Of a stretch of DNA of 51,586 nucleotides, positions 1-8,329 are shown piece by piece. The translations under genes were made by a program, and so were the position numbers. Source of the stretch: an uncultured Lactobacillus sp. (GTDB taxonomy: Bacteria > Bacillota > Bacilli > Lactobacillales > Lactobacillaceae). The DNA lies in assembly GCF_947367125.1 (NCBI RefSeq), contig NZ_CANBCQ010000013.1, positions 1 through 51,586 of the forward strand. Reading direction: 5' to 3'. Position 1 is the stretch's first letter; each line of letters starts with the position of its first letter. The notes beneath the pieces were generated by a model. It was not told the origin of the DNA. It worked only from the letters and a program-made list of their open reading frames with translations, and searched no databases.

Positions 1-128
1 AAAGAACCAAACAGCCTTTTAATGGTTGCTTGATTCTATTCATTTACTCATTATCAACAGGATTTGACAAAGAGCCAATATAAGCAAGCTCCTTTTAGTG
101 TGAATAATTTTTTAAATCTGATACTTAA

Positions 129-713
129 TTACTTCTTTTTGTTGACCATAATTTCGTCAATCAAGCCGTATTCCTTAGCTTCTTCAGCAGTTAAGTAGTT
201 GTCACGCTCGGTATCCTTTTGGATCTTTTCTAAAGGTTGACCGGTAGTTTCGTGTAAGATTTCGTTGATCTTCTTACGGCTCTTTAAAATTTCATTAGCT
301 GCAATTTGAATATCGGTTTGTTGACCTTGAGCACCACCTAATGGTTGGTGAATTAAAACAGTTGAGTTAGGAAGTGCAAAACGCTTACCTTTGGTACCAC
401 TAGTCAAAAGGATAGAGGCCATTGAAGCTGCCATACCAATTGCAATAGTTGATACGTCTGACTTAATAAAGTTCATGGTATCCATGATAGCCAAACCGGA
501 AGTGATTACACCACCTGGTGAGTTAATGTAAAGTGAAATATCCTTGGTGTTGTCTTGAGCGTCAAGGAAGAGTAATTGTGCAATGATTGAGTTAGCCATT
601 TGGTCATTAATTTCACCGCTAAGCATGATAATTCTGTCTTTTAATAAGCGTGAGTAAATGTCATAAGCACGTTCACCACGAGCAGTTTGTTCAATAACTG
701 TAGGTACTAGCAT
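129..713 (-). CDS. clpP: ATP-dependent Clp protease proteolytic subunit ClpP
   Basis: The 194-residue product is full length for ClpP, the serine peptidase that forms a double-heptamer barrel and degrades proteins unfolded by ClpX, ClpC or ClpE in the cytoplasm. The catalytic triad is visible: Ser97 in GMAASMAS, His122 in LIHQPLGG and Asp171 in ERD. The oligomerisation motif INSPGG is at 63-68. An AGGAGG ribosome binding site lies just upstream of the ATG (721-726 on the plus-strand coordinates). A CIRCE element overlaps the start of transcription, so HrcA heat-shock control is likely. The gene stands alone, divergent from the secreted protein gene at 899. Confidence 0.97.
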   Translation of the reverse strand: MLVPTVIEQTARGERAYDIYSRLLKDRIIMLSGEINDQMANSIIAQLLFLDAQDNTKDISLYINSPGGVITSGLAIMDTMNFIKSDVSTIAIGMAASMASILLTSGTKGKRFALPNSTVLIHQPLGGAQGQQTDIQIAANEILKSRKKINEILHETTGQPLEKIQKDTERDNYLTAEEAKEYGLIDEIMVNKKK

Positions 714-743
714 AAATTTGCCTCCTAATTGATTTCGTATTAA

Positions 744-770
744 TTAGCACTCTTTTGAGTACAGTGCTAA
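744..770. promoter_or_regulatory. CIRCE operator (HrcA binding site) of clpP
   Basis: The left arm TTAGCACTC (744-752) and right arm CAGTGCTAA (762-770) are separated by 9 bases, matching the CIRCE consensus TTAGCACTC-N9-GAGTGCTAA with one mismatch. It sits against the -10 box of the clpP promoter. CIRCE is the known binding site of the repressor HrcA, so clpP here probably belongs to the HrcA regulon. No convincing CtsR heptad repeat was found beside it. Confidence 0.9.
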
Positions 771-798
771 TTAAATCACTTCGTAATAAAAGTGTCAA
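770..798 (-). promoter_or_regulatory. clpP promoter
   Basis: On the minus strand a perfect -35 TTGACA (793-798) is followed after 17 bases by the -10 TTTAAT (770-775). The CIRCE element begins at the edge of the -10 box, the usual arrangement for repression by occlusion. Confidence 0.75.
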
Positions 799-828
799 AT
801 AAAGAAGCTCAATGGTAATAAAAATGTA

Positions 829-858
829 TTTTAGCTAATAGTATTTATATATTATAAT
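829..858 (+). promoter_or_regulatory. Promoter of the first secreted protein gene
   Basis: A consensus -10 TATAAT is at 853-858. A weak -35 (TTTTAG, 829-834) lies 18 bases upstream. The TTG start at 899 follows a leader of about 35 nt. Confidence 0.6.
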
Positions 859-898
859 GTAGAGGTAAAACACAAAATATGAGATATGGAGGATAGGT

Positions 899-2527
899 TT
901 GAAGTATTCAAATAAATTTTTAAGTGCTACATCAGCTGTAGCTCTTGGTGTTGGTTTGTTAATAGGTTCTACAAATGCTGTATTTGCAGATAATTCCAAG
1001 ACTACTGATAGTAATACAGATGTTGCAAAGACTGATTCTAATGCTAAGAAGGGACCAGCTCAAACAAGTACCTCTTATAACTTAATGGTTAAAGTAGGTA
1101 GTAACAAGAGTTATCCTGTTTACAAAAAGATTAGTAATGGTAAGCCTAGTGGCAAGATTGCTGATGCTAGAGACTATCAATATGCACATATTCAATCCGA
1201 TCAGAGAATTAAGACACATGATGCAACTTACTGGCGTATTTATGTCAATGGACGAAAAGTAGGTTATGTTAACCAAAACTACTTTACTAGAAACACAATT
1301 GCTGTTCCTAAGACTGTTAGCTTAGTCCAAAATAGTAATTATGAATTTGATCCAACTGATGCGGTTAGCTATGTGACGAATAGCATGGGTACCGTAATTG
1401 ACGTCCAAGATATCAACATCTCAACAGATTCGATTGATTGTTCAAAGCCAGGTACGCAAAATGTTAAGTATAGCTACGGTAGTGCTAAAGCAACTGTGAA
1501 AGTAACAATCAGAAAGAGTACTAAAGAAGGCATTACTGACGCTGATAGTGTTCAAGCTCAACCATTTGATGGAAATTTAAAGTCATGGAAAACTTATTAC
1601 GGCAGTTCTGCTAACTATGTAACTAAGACCGACTTTACTCCTGATAAAAATAAGCATAATTACGACAGTGATAGTGATAAATTAGACTTTAAGACGCGCT
1701 TCTTCCAACCAGTTTTATTAAGTGTTGTGCGTAATATTAAGGATGACGACTATATTAACCGTGTAGGTCATATTCCAGAAGGTATTACCATGTCAAATGG
1801 CTGGCTTTACACTAGTTTGCTCAGCAGCACCCTTATTAGTAATGGACATATTGTGGGTTACAATTTGAACCACTTGACCAATGCTTTCAACGGTCAATAT
1901 TTGCTTGATATGAAACAAAAGAAGTTTAATTCTTATGTTAAAAATATTAAAGTTAGTCCATATATCCCAATTGGACACGGTCAAGCAATGGGTTCAACTG
2001 ATAAGTATATTTATGTTTTAAACAACAATAACAAGGTTTCATATAAGAGTAACTTGTCAGAGGAATTGATCCAAATCCGTAAGAGTGACATGTGCATTAA
2101 CAAGATTTGGACTATTAAATGTGTAAATAGTAGCAACTCAGAAGGTCGTTACTTTAACAATGGTGTTGTAGTAAATGATCACAAACTTTACACTACTCTT
2201 TACAATAAGGAAAAAGATCAAACTGAATACTGGGAATTCAACCGTAAGGGCGATAACTGGTACCCAACTATGGTAGGTGCAACTAAGGGCGGCATTGTAT
2301 CTAACACTTACACTCAAGGATTTACTTATGATGCTAAGAATAATAACTTCTATCTTGCCTTTAATGATGTTATTGCTAAGATAGCTACTAATGGTAAAGT
2401 AAAGGATACTTATCAATACCACACTGGACGTGAAATTGAAGGTATTGCAGTTTACAATAATCATCTTTATGCTAACTTAGCTCAACGTGCTGAATTGCTT
2501 GAAAGTAATCAAAAATTGAGTAAATAA
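899..2527 (+). CDS. Secreted S-layer-associated-type protein (SH3-like, Ig-like and C-terminal repeat domain), copy 1
   Basis: The 542-residue product starts at TTG (899) with GGAGG 6 bases upstream. A Sec signal peptide (about 1-30, ending NAVFA) is followed by an SH3-like domain (about 58-132, YWRIYVNGRKVGYVNQNYF), an Ig-like domain (about 136-206) and a long C-terminal domain (about 210-540) with propeller-like repeats. There is no LPXTG motif, SLAP domain or transmembrane anchor, so retention must be non-covalent. The gene at 4194 is a clear paralogue (for example KVSPYIPIGHGQ against KVSPYIKLGHGQ). From memory, homologues next to clpP in L. acidophilus were found in S-layer-associated protein fractions. 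Three cysteines (IDCSKPG, SDMCINK, TIKCVN) are absent from the paralogue. Exact function is unknown. Confidence 0.85.
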   Translation: MKYSNKFLSATSAVALGVGLLIGSTNAVFADNSKTTDSNTDVAKTDSNAKKGPAQTSTSYNLMVKVGSNKSYPVYKKISNGKPSGKIADARDYQYAHIQSDQRIKTHDATYWRIYVNGRKVGYVNQNYFTRNTIAVPKTVSLVQNSNYEFDPTDAVSYVTNSMGTVIDVQDINISTDSIDCSKPGTQNVKYSYGSAKATVKVTIRKSTKEGITDADSVQAQPFDGNLKSWKTYYGSSANYVTKTDFTPDKNKHNYDSDSDKLDFKTRFFQPVLLSVVRNIKDDDYINRVGHIPEGITMSNGWLYTSLLSSTLISNGHIVGYNLNHLTNAFNGQYLLDMKQKKFNSYVKNIKVSPYIPIGHGQAMGSTDKYIYVLNNNNKVSYKSNLSEELIQIRKSDMCINKIWTIKCVNSSNSEGRYFNNGVVVNDHKLYTTLYNKEKDQTEYWEFNRKGDNWYPTMVGATKGGIVSNTYTQGFTYDAKNNNFYLAFNDVIAKIATNGKVKDTYQYHTGREIEGIAVYNNHLYANLAQRAELLESNQKLSK

Positions 2528-2547
2528 TTAGTCAATTAGTTTAAATA

Positions 2548-2583
2548 AAAAACTCGGAATCAAATGAGATTCCGAGTTTTTTT
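2548..2583. terminator. Bidirectional terminator between convergent genes
   Basis: The stem AACTCGGAATC (2551-2561) pairs perfectly with GATTCCGAGTT (2568-2578) and is flanked by A-rich and T-rich tracts. It can serve both the secreted protein gene and the convergent permease. Confidence 0.92.
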
Positions 2584-2593
2584 ATACTGTCTT

Positions 2594-4027
2594 TTATTTA
2601 TTTTTAGCATCTTGATACTTTTTAATTGCTGGTAAAATCAATCCTAAAGCAATTAAAATGATTGGAGTTAAGATGTTCAAAACTAATGTGAATGGATCTG
2701 GTGAATAAATACCAAAGATACAACAAGCAGCAGTAACTACAAAACACCAAATACCAGCAGTGTAGGCTAAACCTTGATGCTTAGTCATTTGGTAAGTGGT
2801 TTGGAACTTTTGTTGTTGTTTTCTTAAAGCAACATAAGCCGCAAATACCCAAAGATAACGAAGTGGCATTGTAGTGGAATTTAATTTAACCAATTGTGCC
2901 ATAACCGCTTGAGCATTAGGAACTAAAGCTTGGATTGCAATTAATCCTCCAGACAAAATCACGATCATCCAAATACCGTTAATATAAGCACCATGCTGGT
3001 TTAATTTCATCAAGCTCTTAGGAATAAACTCTTTGGCTTCTTTACTGCCTAAAAGCATTCTTAATGGAGCATCGATACTAATTACTAAAGTTGAAAATTG
3101 ACCAATTACATTACACCAGGAGTAGATGTACATGAATAATCCGCCAACGTGGTAATACTCGCCTAATTTTTGGAAAGCCATGTAAGCACCGTTTGAGATG
3201 TATTCATTTAAATTGGCGTTAACTACTTTAGGATCGAACATTAAAGCCATTGCAAAAGTACCTAAGATGGCAGATATCATAACCATGATTGCCAAAGCCA
3301 TCATTGCTTTAGGGAAGTTTTTAGATGGATTTTGGACTTTATTAACATATGGTGAAATCTTTTCACAGCCACCAACGGCAAATACTAAGATTGAAAGTGA
3401 AGTAAAGTATTTAACGTTAAAGGTTGGCATTAAATTCTTCCAGTTAAAGTCAATTGTGTGAAATCCTGCACCAGGATTGATAGCTGGTGCTGCGAACATC
3501 ATGATAATAAATAGAATAGACATGATAAACATGGAAGAACCAGCAACAGTGGCTAAACCTTTAAGGACCGGAATCCCACGACTAGCAACCCAACAGAAAA
3601 ATAAAAAGATTACTAATGTGGCAAATTGAGTCCAGGCAGTAGGTAAGCCGTCATACCATCTGGTATTACCGAAAATACCCCAAGCCATAGCTCTTAAACC
3701 ACCAGTACCCTTGCTGGAAATGTAGACAATATGACAGGCCCAATAAGTCCAACCAGCGTAATAAGCCCATTTTGGCCCCATGGTAGCATTAACCCAAGAT
3801 GAAACCCCACCTTCGGCGTTCTTGAAGGTAGCTCCGAGCTCACCAACCATTAAGGCATAAGGAACAAAGTAGAGAAGGAACATAACGACCCAACTAAAGA
3901 TGACCTTTGTTCCATCAAAGTAGACATAACCGTTAACAACGTTACCAAATCCCCACACCGTGGAGAAAGCCATCATTGCTAAGGTAGTCCACATCATCTT
4001 TTTGGGATTAGTTTGTGATTCGATCAT
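2594..4027 (-). CDS. APC-superfamily amino-acid permease/antiporter
   Basis: The 477-residue product has about 12 hydrophobic segments along its whole length and begins with the APC signature region (TTLAMMAFSTVWGFGNVVNGY; GELGATFKNAEGGVSSWV at about 62-79). Sequence style and length fit the glutamate/GABA-type antiporter branch of the amino acid-polyamine-organocation superfamily in the cytoplasmic membrane. The substrate cannot be read from sequence. No decarboxylase gene is adjacent, which argues against a simple acid-resistance exchanger. The gene is inserted in opposite orientation between two paralogous secreted protein genes. A cre-like site lies upstream at 4083-4096. A second member of the family is at 34389-36014. 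Confidence 0.88.
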   Translation of the reverse strand: MIESQTNPKKMMWTTLAMMAFSTVWGFGNVVNGYVYFDGTKVIFSWVVMFLLYFVPYALMVGELGATFKNAEGGVSSWVNATMGPKWAYYAGWTYWACHIVYISSKGTGGLRAMAWGIFGNTRWYDGLPTAWTQFATLVIFLFFCWVASRGIPVLKGLATVAGSSMFIMSILFIIMMFAAPAINPGAGFHTIDFNWKNLMPTFNVKYFTSLSILVFAVGGCEKISPYVNKVQNPSKNFPKAMMALAIMVMISAILGTFAMALMFDPKVVNANLNEYISNGAYMAFQKLGEYYHVGGLFMYIYSWCNVIGQFSTLVISIDAPLRMLLGSKEAKEFIPKSLMKLNQHGAYINGIWMIVILSGGLIAIQALVPNAQAVMAQLVKLNSTTMPLRYLWVFAAYVALRKQQQKFQTTYQMTKHQGLAYTAGIWCFVVTAACCIFGIYSPDPFTLVLNILTPIILIALGLILPAIKKYQDAKNK

Positions 4028-4082
4028 AAATTTTCTCCCTATTATTAATAAATATATTTATGTGAACTTTTTAATTATATAC

Positions 4083-4096
4083 CAGAAGCGTTTTCA
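4083..4096 (-). promoter_or_regulatory. Possible cre (CcpA) site upstream of the permease
   Basis: CAGAAGCGTTTTCA differs from the degenerate cre consensus TGNAANCGNNNNCA at the first two positions. It lies 56 bases upstream of the permease start. Weak evidence on its own. Confidence 0.35.
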
Positions 4097-4193
4097 AAGT
4101 ATGCTAATAAAGGAATTTTTTTGTAAATCATGTTCTTATTTGATATATCTGTGATAAAATGAACGTGATTTTTTGAAATAGGAGGAATATGAG

Positions 4194-5729
4194 ATGAAAA
4201 AAGGGAAAAGAATAGTATTGACTTTTGTAGCGAGTGCTGCATTGGTTGGTAGTTTTTTAGCAATGAATCAAGGTAAGAGTGTTGATGCTAAAAGCTATAG
4301 TAAGGCTGTTACCAAGATTGCAGGTAATGGCAACTATGCTATTTATCATAATGTTTCTAGCAAGGGTCCTAGTGGTAAATTTACTTCTACTAAGTACTTT
4401 AAGCACGGTCAAATTCAATCTAAAAAATATGTTTCTACTAAAAAAGGAAACTTTTGGAACATCATTGTTGATGGCCGTAATGTAGGTTGGGTTAGTCAAA
4501 ACTTTTTTGCTAGAAATCAAATTTCTGTAGCTAATGATGTTAGTTTAGTCCACAATAGCAATTACAGTTTCCCAACAAGGGATGCAATTAACTATGTAAC
4601 TGATAGTCAAGGAACGGCAATTAACCCTGACCGGGTTAGTGTTTCTCGCGGTTCAATTAATTCAGGCCAATCGGGTACTACTAAAGTAGAATATTCTTAT
4701 GGCAAGGCTAAGGCAAGCGTTAATGTCACAGTTCGTTCTGATAAAAATGAAGGTATAGCTAGTGCCGATGTCTCAGCTAAGAAGGGCCCTAAGGCAGTTC
4801 ATACTTGGAACGGTGGTTCAAAGGGATCATCAAGAAATTGGAACCGTGCACATGGCTATCGTTCAGAAACAAGTTCAAACTCTTATAACGGTGGCGGTAT
4901 TACTTTACGTACACGGTTGTATCAACCTCGTTTTGTTAGTTTAGGCTATGGTCAATCTGCTGATGCAATGGGTCAAGTTGGAGTAATCCCTGAAGGAATT
5001 ACCGTAAATAATGGCGTATTTACTGCTTCTATGTATACAAGCAGTGGCGATTCAAGAGGACGCCTTGTTTCTTATAATTTAAATGCACTTAAGAGCAAAT
5101 ATGCTGCACAAAACTTAACTACAATGGGATGGAGTACTTTTAAGAGCTATGCTAATAATATTAAGGTTTCCCCATATATTAAGTTGGGTCATGGTCAATC
5201 TTTAGGATCTTCTGCAAGTTATATCTATGTTTTGGCAAATAACAATAAGACTGCAAATTCTACTGCTTCAGAAGAAATTATGCAAGTAAGAAAGAGTGAC
5301 ATGAAGATCAACAAGATTTGGACCGTTAAAACTTGGAATGGTGGTAGTGACTATCCTCGTTATTTCCACAACGCAACTTTTGTAGGCGACAATACAATGT
5401 ATGCTTTATTCCACAATGGTGGTCGTCACTCATATGAATACTGGAAGTTAACAAGAAGTGGTGATACTTGGACACCAGAAGAAGTTGGCTCAACTCAAAG
5501 TGATTTTGTTACTGGTTCACCAGTACAAGGATTTGCATATGACTCAAATCACAACCAATTCTATATTGGCTTTAATGATTATATTTTCCGTGTAGGCGAA
5601 AATGGTAGTTATGAAGGCAGATATCACTTTAACACTAAACGTGAAATCGAAGGTCTCTCCGTTTCAGGCTCTACTCTATATACTGAATTAGCACAACGAG
5701 CAGAATTGTTAACTGCTAAGACTAAGTAA
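4194..5729 (+). CDS. Secreted S-layer-associated-type protein, copy 2 (paralogue of the 899 gene)
   Basis: The 511-residue protein starts at ATG 4194 after GGAGG (4181-4185). It has a signal peptide (about 1-32, ending SVDA), an SH3-like domain (about 40-112, FWNIIVDGRNVGWVSQNFF), an Ig-like domain (about 115-183) and a C-terminal domain (about 225-505) rich in aromatic-Gly strands, ending REIEGLSVSGSTLYTELAQRAELL. The layout and many blocks match the 899 gene. Unlike that copy it has no cysteine. It carries an extra Gly/Ser/Asn-rich linker (about 200-230). There is no covalent wall anchor, so it is probably held in the S-layer or wall by charge or by the SH3-like region. The function is not established. 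Confidence 0.85.
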   Translation: MKKGKRIVLTFVASAALVGSFLAMNQGKSVDAKSYSKAVTKIAGNGNYAIYHNVSSKGPSGKFTSTKYFKHGQIQSKKYVSTKKGNFWNIIVDGRNVGWVSQNFFARNQISVANDVSLVHNSNYSFPTRDAINYVTDSQGTAINPDRVSVSRGSINSGQSGTTKVEYSYGKAKASVNVTVRSDKNEGIASADVSAKKGPKAVHTWNGGSKGSSRNWNRAHGYRSETSSNSYNGGGITLRTRLYQPRFVSLGYGQSADAMGQVGVIPEGITVNNGVFTASMYTSSGDSRGRLVSYNLNALKSKYAAQNLTTMGWSTFKSYANNIKVSPYIKLGHGQSLGSSASYIYVLANNNKTANSTASEEIMQVRKSDMKINKIWTVKTWNGGSDYPRYFHNATFVGDNTMYALFHNGGRHSYEYWKLTRSGDTWTPEEVGSTQSDFVTGSPVQGFAYDSNHNQFYIGFNDYIFRVGENGSYEGRYHFNTKREIEGLSVSGSTLYTELAQRAELLTAKTK

Positions 5730-5744
5730 AAAATAATAAAATAC

Positions 5745-5790
5745 AAAAAGACCGCTATTCGTAATTACATACGAACAGCGGTCTTTTTTA
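5745..5790. terminator. Bidirectional terminator
   Basis: A long hairpin (AAGACCGCT-A-TTCGTA pairing with TACGAA-C-AGCGGTCTT) is followed by TTTTTT. It ends the second secreted protein transcript. Read in reverse, it also follows the tRNA-Arg gene. Confidence 0.92.
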
Positions 5791-5794
5791 TGTG

Positions 5795-5866
5795 TGGACC
5801 CCCTGGGAGTCGAACCCAGATTCTAAGAACCGGAATCTTATGTGCGATCCATTACACTAAGGGTCC
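5795..5866 (-). tRNA. tRNA-Arg (anticodon CCG)
   Basis: Read on the minus strand, the acceptor GGACCCT pairs with GGGGTCC (one G-T pair) and the discriminator is A. The D stem is GTG/CAC. The anticodon stem TAAGA/TCTTA encloses the loop TTCCGGT with anticodon CCG. The T arm is CTGGG-TTCGACT-CCCAG. The CCA end is not encoded. It decodes CGG arginine codons. Confidence 0.95.
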
Positions 5867-5960
5867 AAGTGACTCACAAAAATTAGTATATCAAAAAAAC
5901 GATTGAAATAAAAATGATTTTATTTAACTTATGACTTTTTAAAAATCGTGCATCTTTTTC

Positions 5961-5989
5961 TTGAATTACGAAAAATACATTGTTATACT
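5961..5989 (+). promoter_or_regulatory. Promoter of the cggR-gapA-pgk-tpiA operon
   Basis: The -35 TTGAAT (5961-5966) and -10 TATACT (5984-5989) are 17 bases apart. The leader before cggR is about 120 nt. The -10 box lies inside a perfect palindrome that is listed separately. Confidence 0.75.
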
Positions 5990-5997
5990 AACAATGT
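5977..5997. promoter_or_regulatory. Perfect palindrome over the -10 box: candidate operator
   Basis: ACATTGTTA (5977-5985) and TAACAATGT (5989-5997) are exact reverse complements with TAC between them. The repeat covers the -10 and extends to about +1. A bound dimer would block RNA polymerase. It does not resemble the CggR, Rex or cre consensus, so the regulator is unknown. Confidence 0.6.
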
Positions 5998-6057
5998 CGA
6001 GTGAGAAATGTATGAATTGAATGAAGAAGTACGTTTCTCTTATATTTTTAAGTATTC

Positions 6058-6098
6058 TGGGACACAAAACGACACATAGCTGGTCGGAAGCCGTCCCA
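6058..6098 (+). promoter_or_regulatory. Possible CggR operator in the cggR leader
   Basis: Two imperfect 6-N6-4 modules, TGGGAC-N6-CGAC and TGGTCG-N6-GTCC, are separated by 7 bases that contain ATAG. The Bacillus CggR operator is two CGGGAC-N6-TGTC modules separated by ATAG. The likeness is partial, but the position just upstream of cggR is right for autoregulation. Confidence 0.45.
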
Positions 6099-6114
6099 TG
6101 GAAAGGAGGGAACG

Positions 6115-7146
6115 ATGGATTCGGACTTTTCTTTGCTCGAAGCACTCGTTCCTGACGTCTTAAAGATTCTTCGACAAAGGTATCTTGTCCTTGAGCAGAT
6201 TTCACTGCATGCACCAATTGGTCGGCGGAGTGTTGCTCAGCATTTAGGGCTTTCAGAGAGAAACATTAGAACTGAAACTGAATATTTAAGTCAGTTAGGT
6301 TTGATTGAAACTAAGAGTTTTGGCATGTTTTTAACTGAAAAGGGCGAGAAAACATTACAAGATGCAGGGCCGTTGATTGACCGACTTTTCAATGCTGGTG
6401 AGACAGAAGTTGCCTTAGCTAAAAAGCTGGGGATTGAACGAACTTTAATTGTTCCAGGCAATGCTGATCTACAAGATCGAGTATATGAAGAGATGGGAGA
6501 GAAGTTAAGCTCAGCTTTAAATTTACTCTTGCCATTAGGTCATTCAATAGTTACAATTCTAGGTGGAGCGGCGTTAGCTAAATCGGCTAAATATTTGTCA
6601 CCGGCTTTAGCTAATAACCGTCAGTTAGAATTTGTTCCAGGTCGAGGAGCCTTGGGCGAAAATGTAGAAACGCAAAGTAATACAATCGTCCAAGAGATGG
6701 CTGCTAAAACTTCAGGTACATATAAGACATTGTATTTACCTGAACAAGTTTCAGCCGATGCTTACAAATCATTAATTCGTGAATCCTCGATTTCGGATGT
6801 TCTGCAAGATATTTCTCAAAGTGATGCTGTGATTCATGGTATTGGACTAGCACACGAAATGGCACAGCGCAGAGGCTATGATTCAATTAAGCTGTCTGAA
6901 CTTCGAGAGAAAAAAGCCGTTACCGAATGTTTCGGGTGTTTCTTCGATAAAAATGGCAAGGTTGTCGACCGCATTACCCAGGTTGGATTGCAGTTTGAAA
7001 ACCTGAATAAAATACCCCACATATTTGCCTTTGCTTGTGGTGCTAGAAAAGCTCAAGCAATTAAAGCTTATATGCCTAATGCGCCTCATCAAACCTGGTT
7101 AATTACTGATGAAGGCGCCTCAAATATGATTTTAAAGGGGAAATAA
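6115..7146 (+). CDS. cggR: Central glycolytic genes regulator CggR
   Basis: The 343-residue protein begins at ATG 6115 after a strong AAAGGAGGG. It has an N-terminal winged helix-turn-helix (about 30-75, GRRSVAQHLGLSERNIRTETEYLSQLGLI) and a SorC-type sugar-phosphate binding domain (about 90-340) with the motif LGGAALAKSAKYL. In Bacillus, CggR represses the gapA operon and is released by fructose-1,6-bisphosphate. Its place as first gene of cggR-gapA-pgk-tpiA supports the same role here. Confidence 0.95.
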   Translation: MDSDFSLLEALVPDVLKILRQRYLVLEQISLHAPIGRRSVAQHLGLSERNIRTETEYLSQLGLIETKSFGMFLTEKGEKTLQDAGPLIDRLFNAGETEVALAKKLGIERTLIVPGNADLQDRVYEEMGEKLSSALNLLLPLGHSIVTILGGAALAKSAKYLSPALANNRQLEFVPGRGALGENVETQSNTIVQEMAAKTSGTYKTLYLPEQVSADAYKSLIRESSISDVLQDISQSDAVIHGIGLAHEMAQRRGYDSIKLSELREKKAVTECFGCFFDKNGKVVDRITQVGLQFENLNKIPHIFAFACGARKAQAIKAYMPNAPHQTWLITDEGASNMILKGK

Positions 7147-7198
7147 AATCCCGTTTAAAATAAATGTTGTTTATAGTTCTTAAGGAGGACTTTAGGTT

Positions 7199-8215
7199 AT
7201 GACAGTTAAAATTGGTATTAACGGTTTCGGCCGTATCGGTCGTTTAGCATTCCGTCGTATTATGGACCTTGGCGAAAAGTCAAAGGACATCGAAGTTGTT
7301 GCTATCAACGACTTGACTACTCCAGCAATGCTTGCTTACTTGCTTAAGTACGACACTACTCATGGTACTTTCAACCACGAAGTTTCATCAACTGAAGATT
7401 CAATCGTAGTTGACGGTAAGAGTTACCACGTATACGCAGAACCACAAGCACAAAACATTCCATGGGTTAAGAACGATGGTGTTGACTTCGTTCTTGAATG
7501 TACTGGTTTCTACACTAGCAAGGCTAAGTCACAAGCTCACATCGATGCAGGTGCTAAGCGTGTATTGATCTCAGCTCCAGCTGGTAACGACTTGAAGACT
7601 ATCGTTTACTCAGTAAACGAAGACACTTTGACTGCTGATGACAAGATTGTTTCAGCTGCTTCATGTACTACTAACTCACTTGCACCAATGGCTAACGCTT
7701 TGGACAAGGAATTTGGTATTGAAGTTGCCACTATGACTACTATCCACGCATACACTGGTACTCAAATGACTTTGGATGGCCCTTCACGTAGTGGTAAGGA
7801 ACAAGACGCTCGTGCTGCTGCTGAAAACATTATTCCTCATACTACTGGTTCAGCTAAGGCTATTGGTTTAGTATTGCCTAACTTGAACGGTAAGATGAAC
7901 GGTCACGCACAACGTGTTCCAGTTCCAGATGGCTCAGAAACTGAATTAGTATCAATCTTGAGCAAGAAGGTTACTGCTGACGAAGTTAACGAAGCTATGA
8001 AGAAGTACGAAAGCCCATCATTTGCTTACAACGGTGACCACATTGTTTCTAGCGATGTTCTTAACATGACTGCTGGTTCAATCTTTGACCCAACTCAAAC
8101 TATGGTAACCACTGCAGGTGACAAGCAATTAGTTAAGACTGTTGCTTGGTACGACAACGAATACTCATTCACTTGCCAAATGGTACGTACTTTATTACAC
8201 TTTGCAACTCTTTAA
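7199..8215 (+). CDS. gapA: Glyceraldehyde-3-phosphate dehydrogenase, type I
   Basis: The 338-residue enzyme oxidises and phosphorylates glyceraldehyde-3-phosphate with NAD+ in glycolysis. The Rossmann motif [10 protein letters not shown] is at 6-15, the catalytic Cys156 is in SAASCTTNS and the partner His183 is in [10 protein letters not shown]. The start follows AAGGAGG. Strong use of a small codon set (AAG, GAC, GTT, CCA) marks it as very highly expressed, like pgk and tpiA. A terminator-like hairpin separates it from pgk, so gapA mRNA is probably in excess over the distal genes. Confidence 0.98.
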   Translation: MTVKIGINGFGRIGRLAFRRIMDLGEKSKDIEVVAINDLTTPAMLAYLLKYDTTHGTFNHEVSSTEDSIVVDGKSYHVYAEPQAQNIPWVKNDGVDFVLECTGFYTSKAKSQAHIDAGAKRVLISAPAGNDLKTIVYSVNEDTLTADDKIVSAASCTTNSLAPMANALDKEFGIEVATMTTIHAYTGTQMTLDGPSRSGKEQDARAAAENIIPHTTGSAKAIGLVLPNLNGKMNGHAQRVPVPDGSETELVSILSKKVTADEVNEAMKKYESPSFAYNGDHIVSSDVLNMTAGSIFDPTQTMVTTAGDKQLVKTVAWYDNEYSFTCQMVRTLLHFATL

Positions 8216-8260
8216 TCATTAATTTTAATTAACTGATTATATAGTTAAGTGGTAATTGAG

Positions 8261-8295
8261 AAGGCGGAGGGAGATTCTTCCTTCCGCCTTTTTTT
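8261..8295 (+). terminator. Intercistronic terminator/attenuator between gapA and pgk
   Basis: The stem AAGGCGGAGGGAG pairs with TTCCTTCCGCCTT (including a G-T pair) and is followed by TTTTTTT. pgk starts 35 bases later with no clear promoter between, so it probably acts as a partial terminator or an mRNA stabiliser. Confidence 0.82.
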
Positions 8296-8329
8296 GAAGA
8301 AAAAATATCAAAATAATCGGAGGATTATA

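Noticed and set aside
1-60. Terminator for clpP at the left edge (AACCA/TGGTT pairing near 6-27)
   Set aside because: Only five base pairs with a 13-base loop, and the window ends before any T tract can be judged.
1082-2464. Antisense open frames within the first secreted protein gene
   Set aside because: Low-complexity shadow frames without starts or motifs; the sense gene has a signal peptide and a paralogue.
8249-8329. Longer pgk start at GTG 8249
   Set aside because: It would translate through the gapA terminator hairpin, and the ATG at 8330 has a proper ribosome binding site and the conserved N-terminus.
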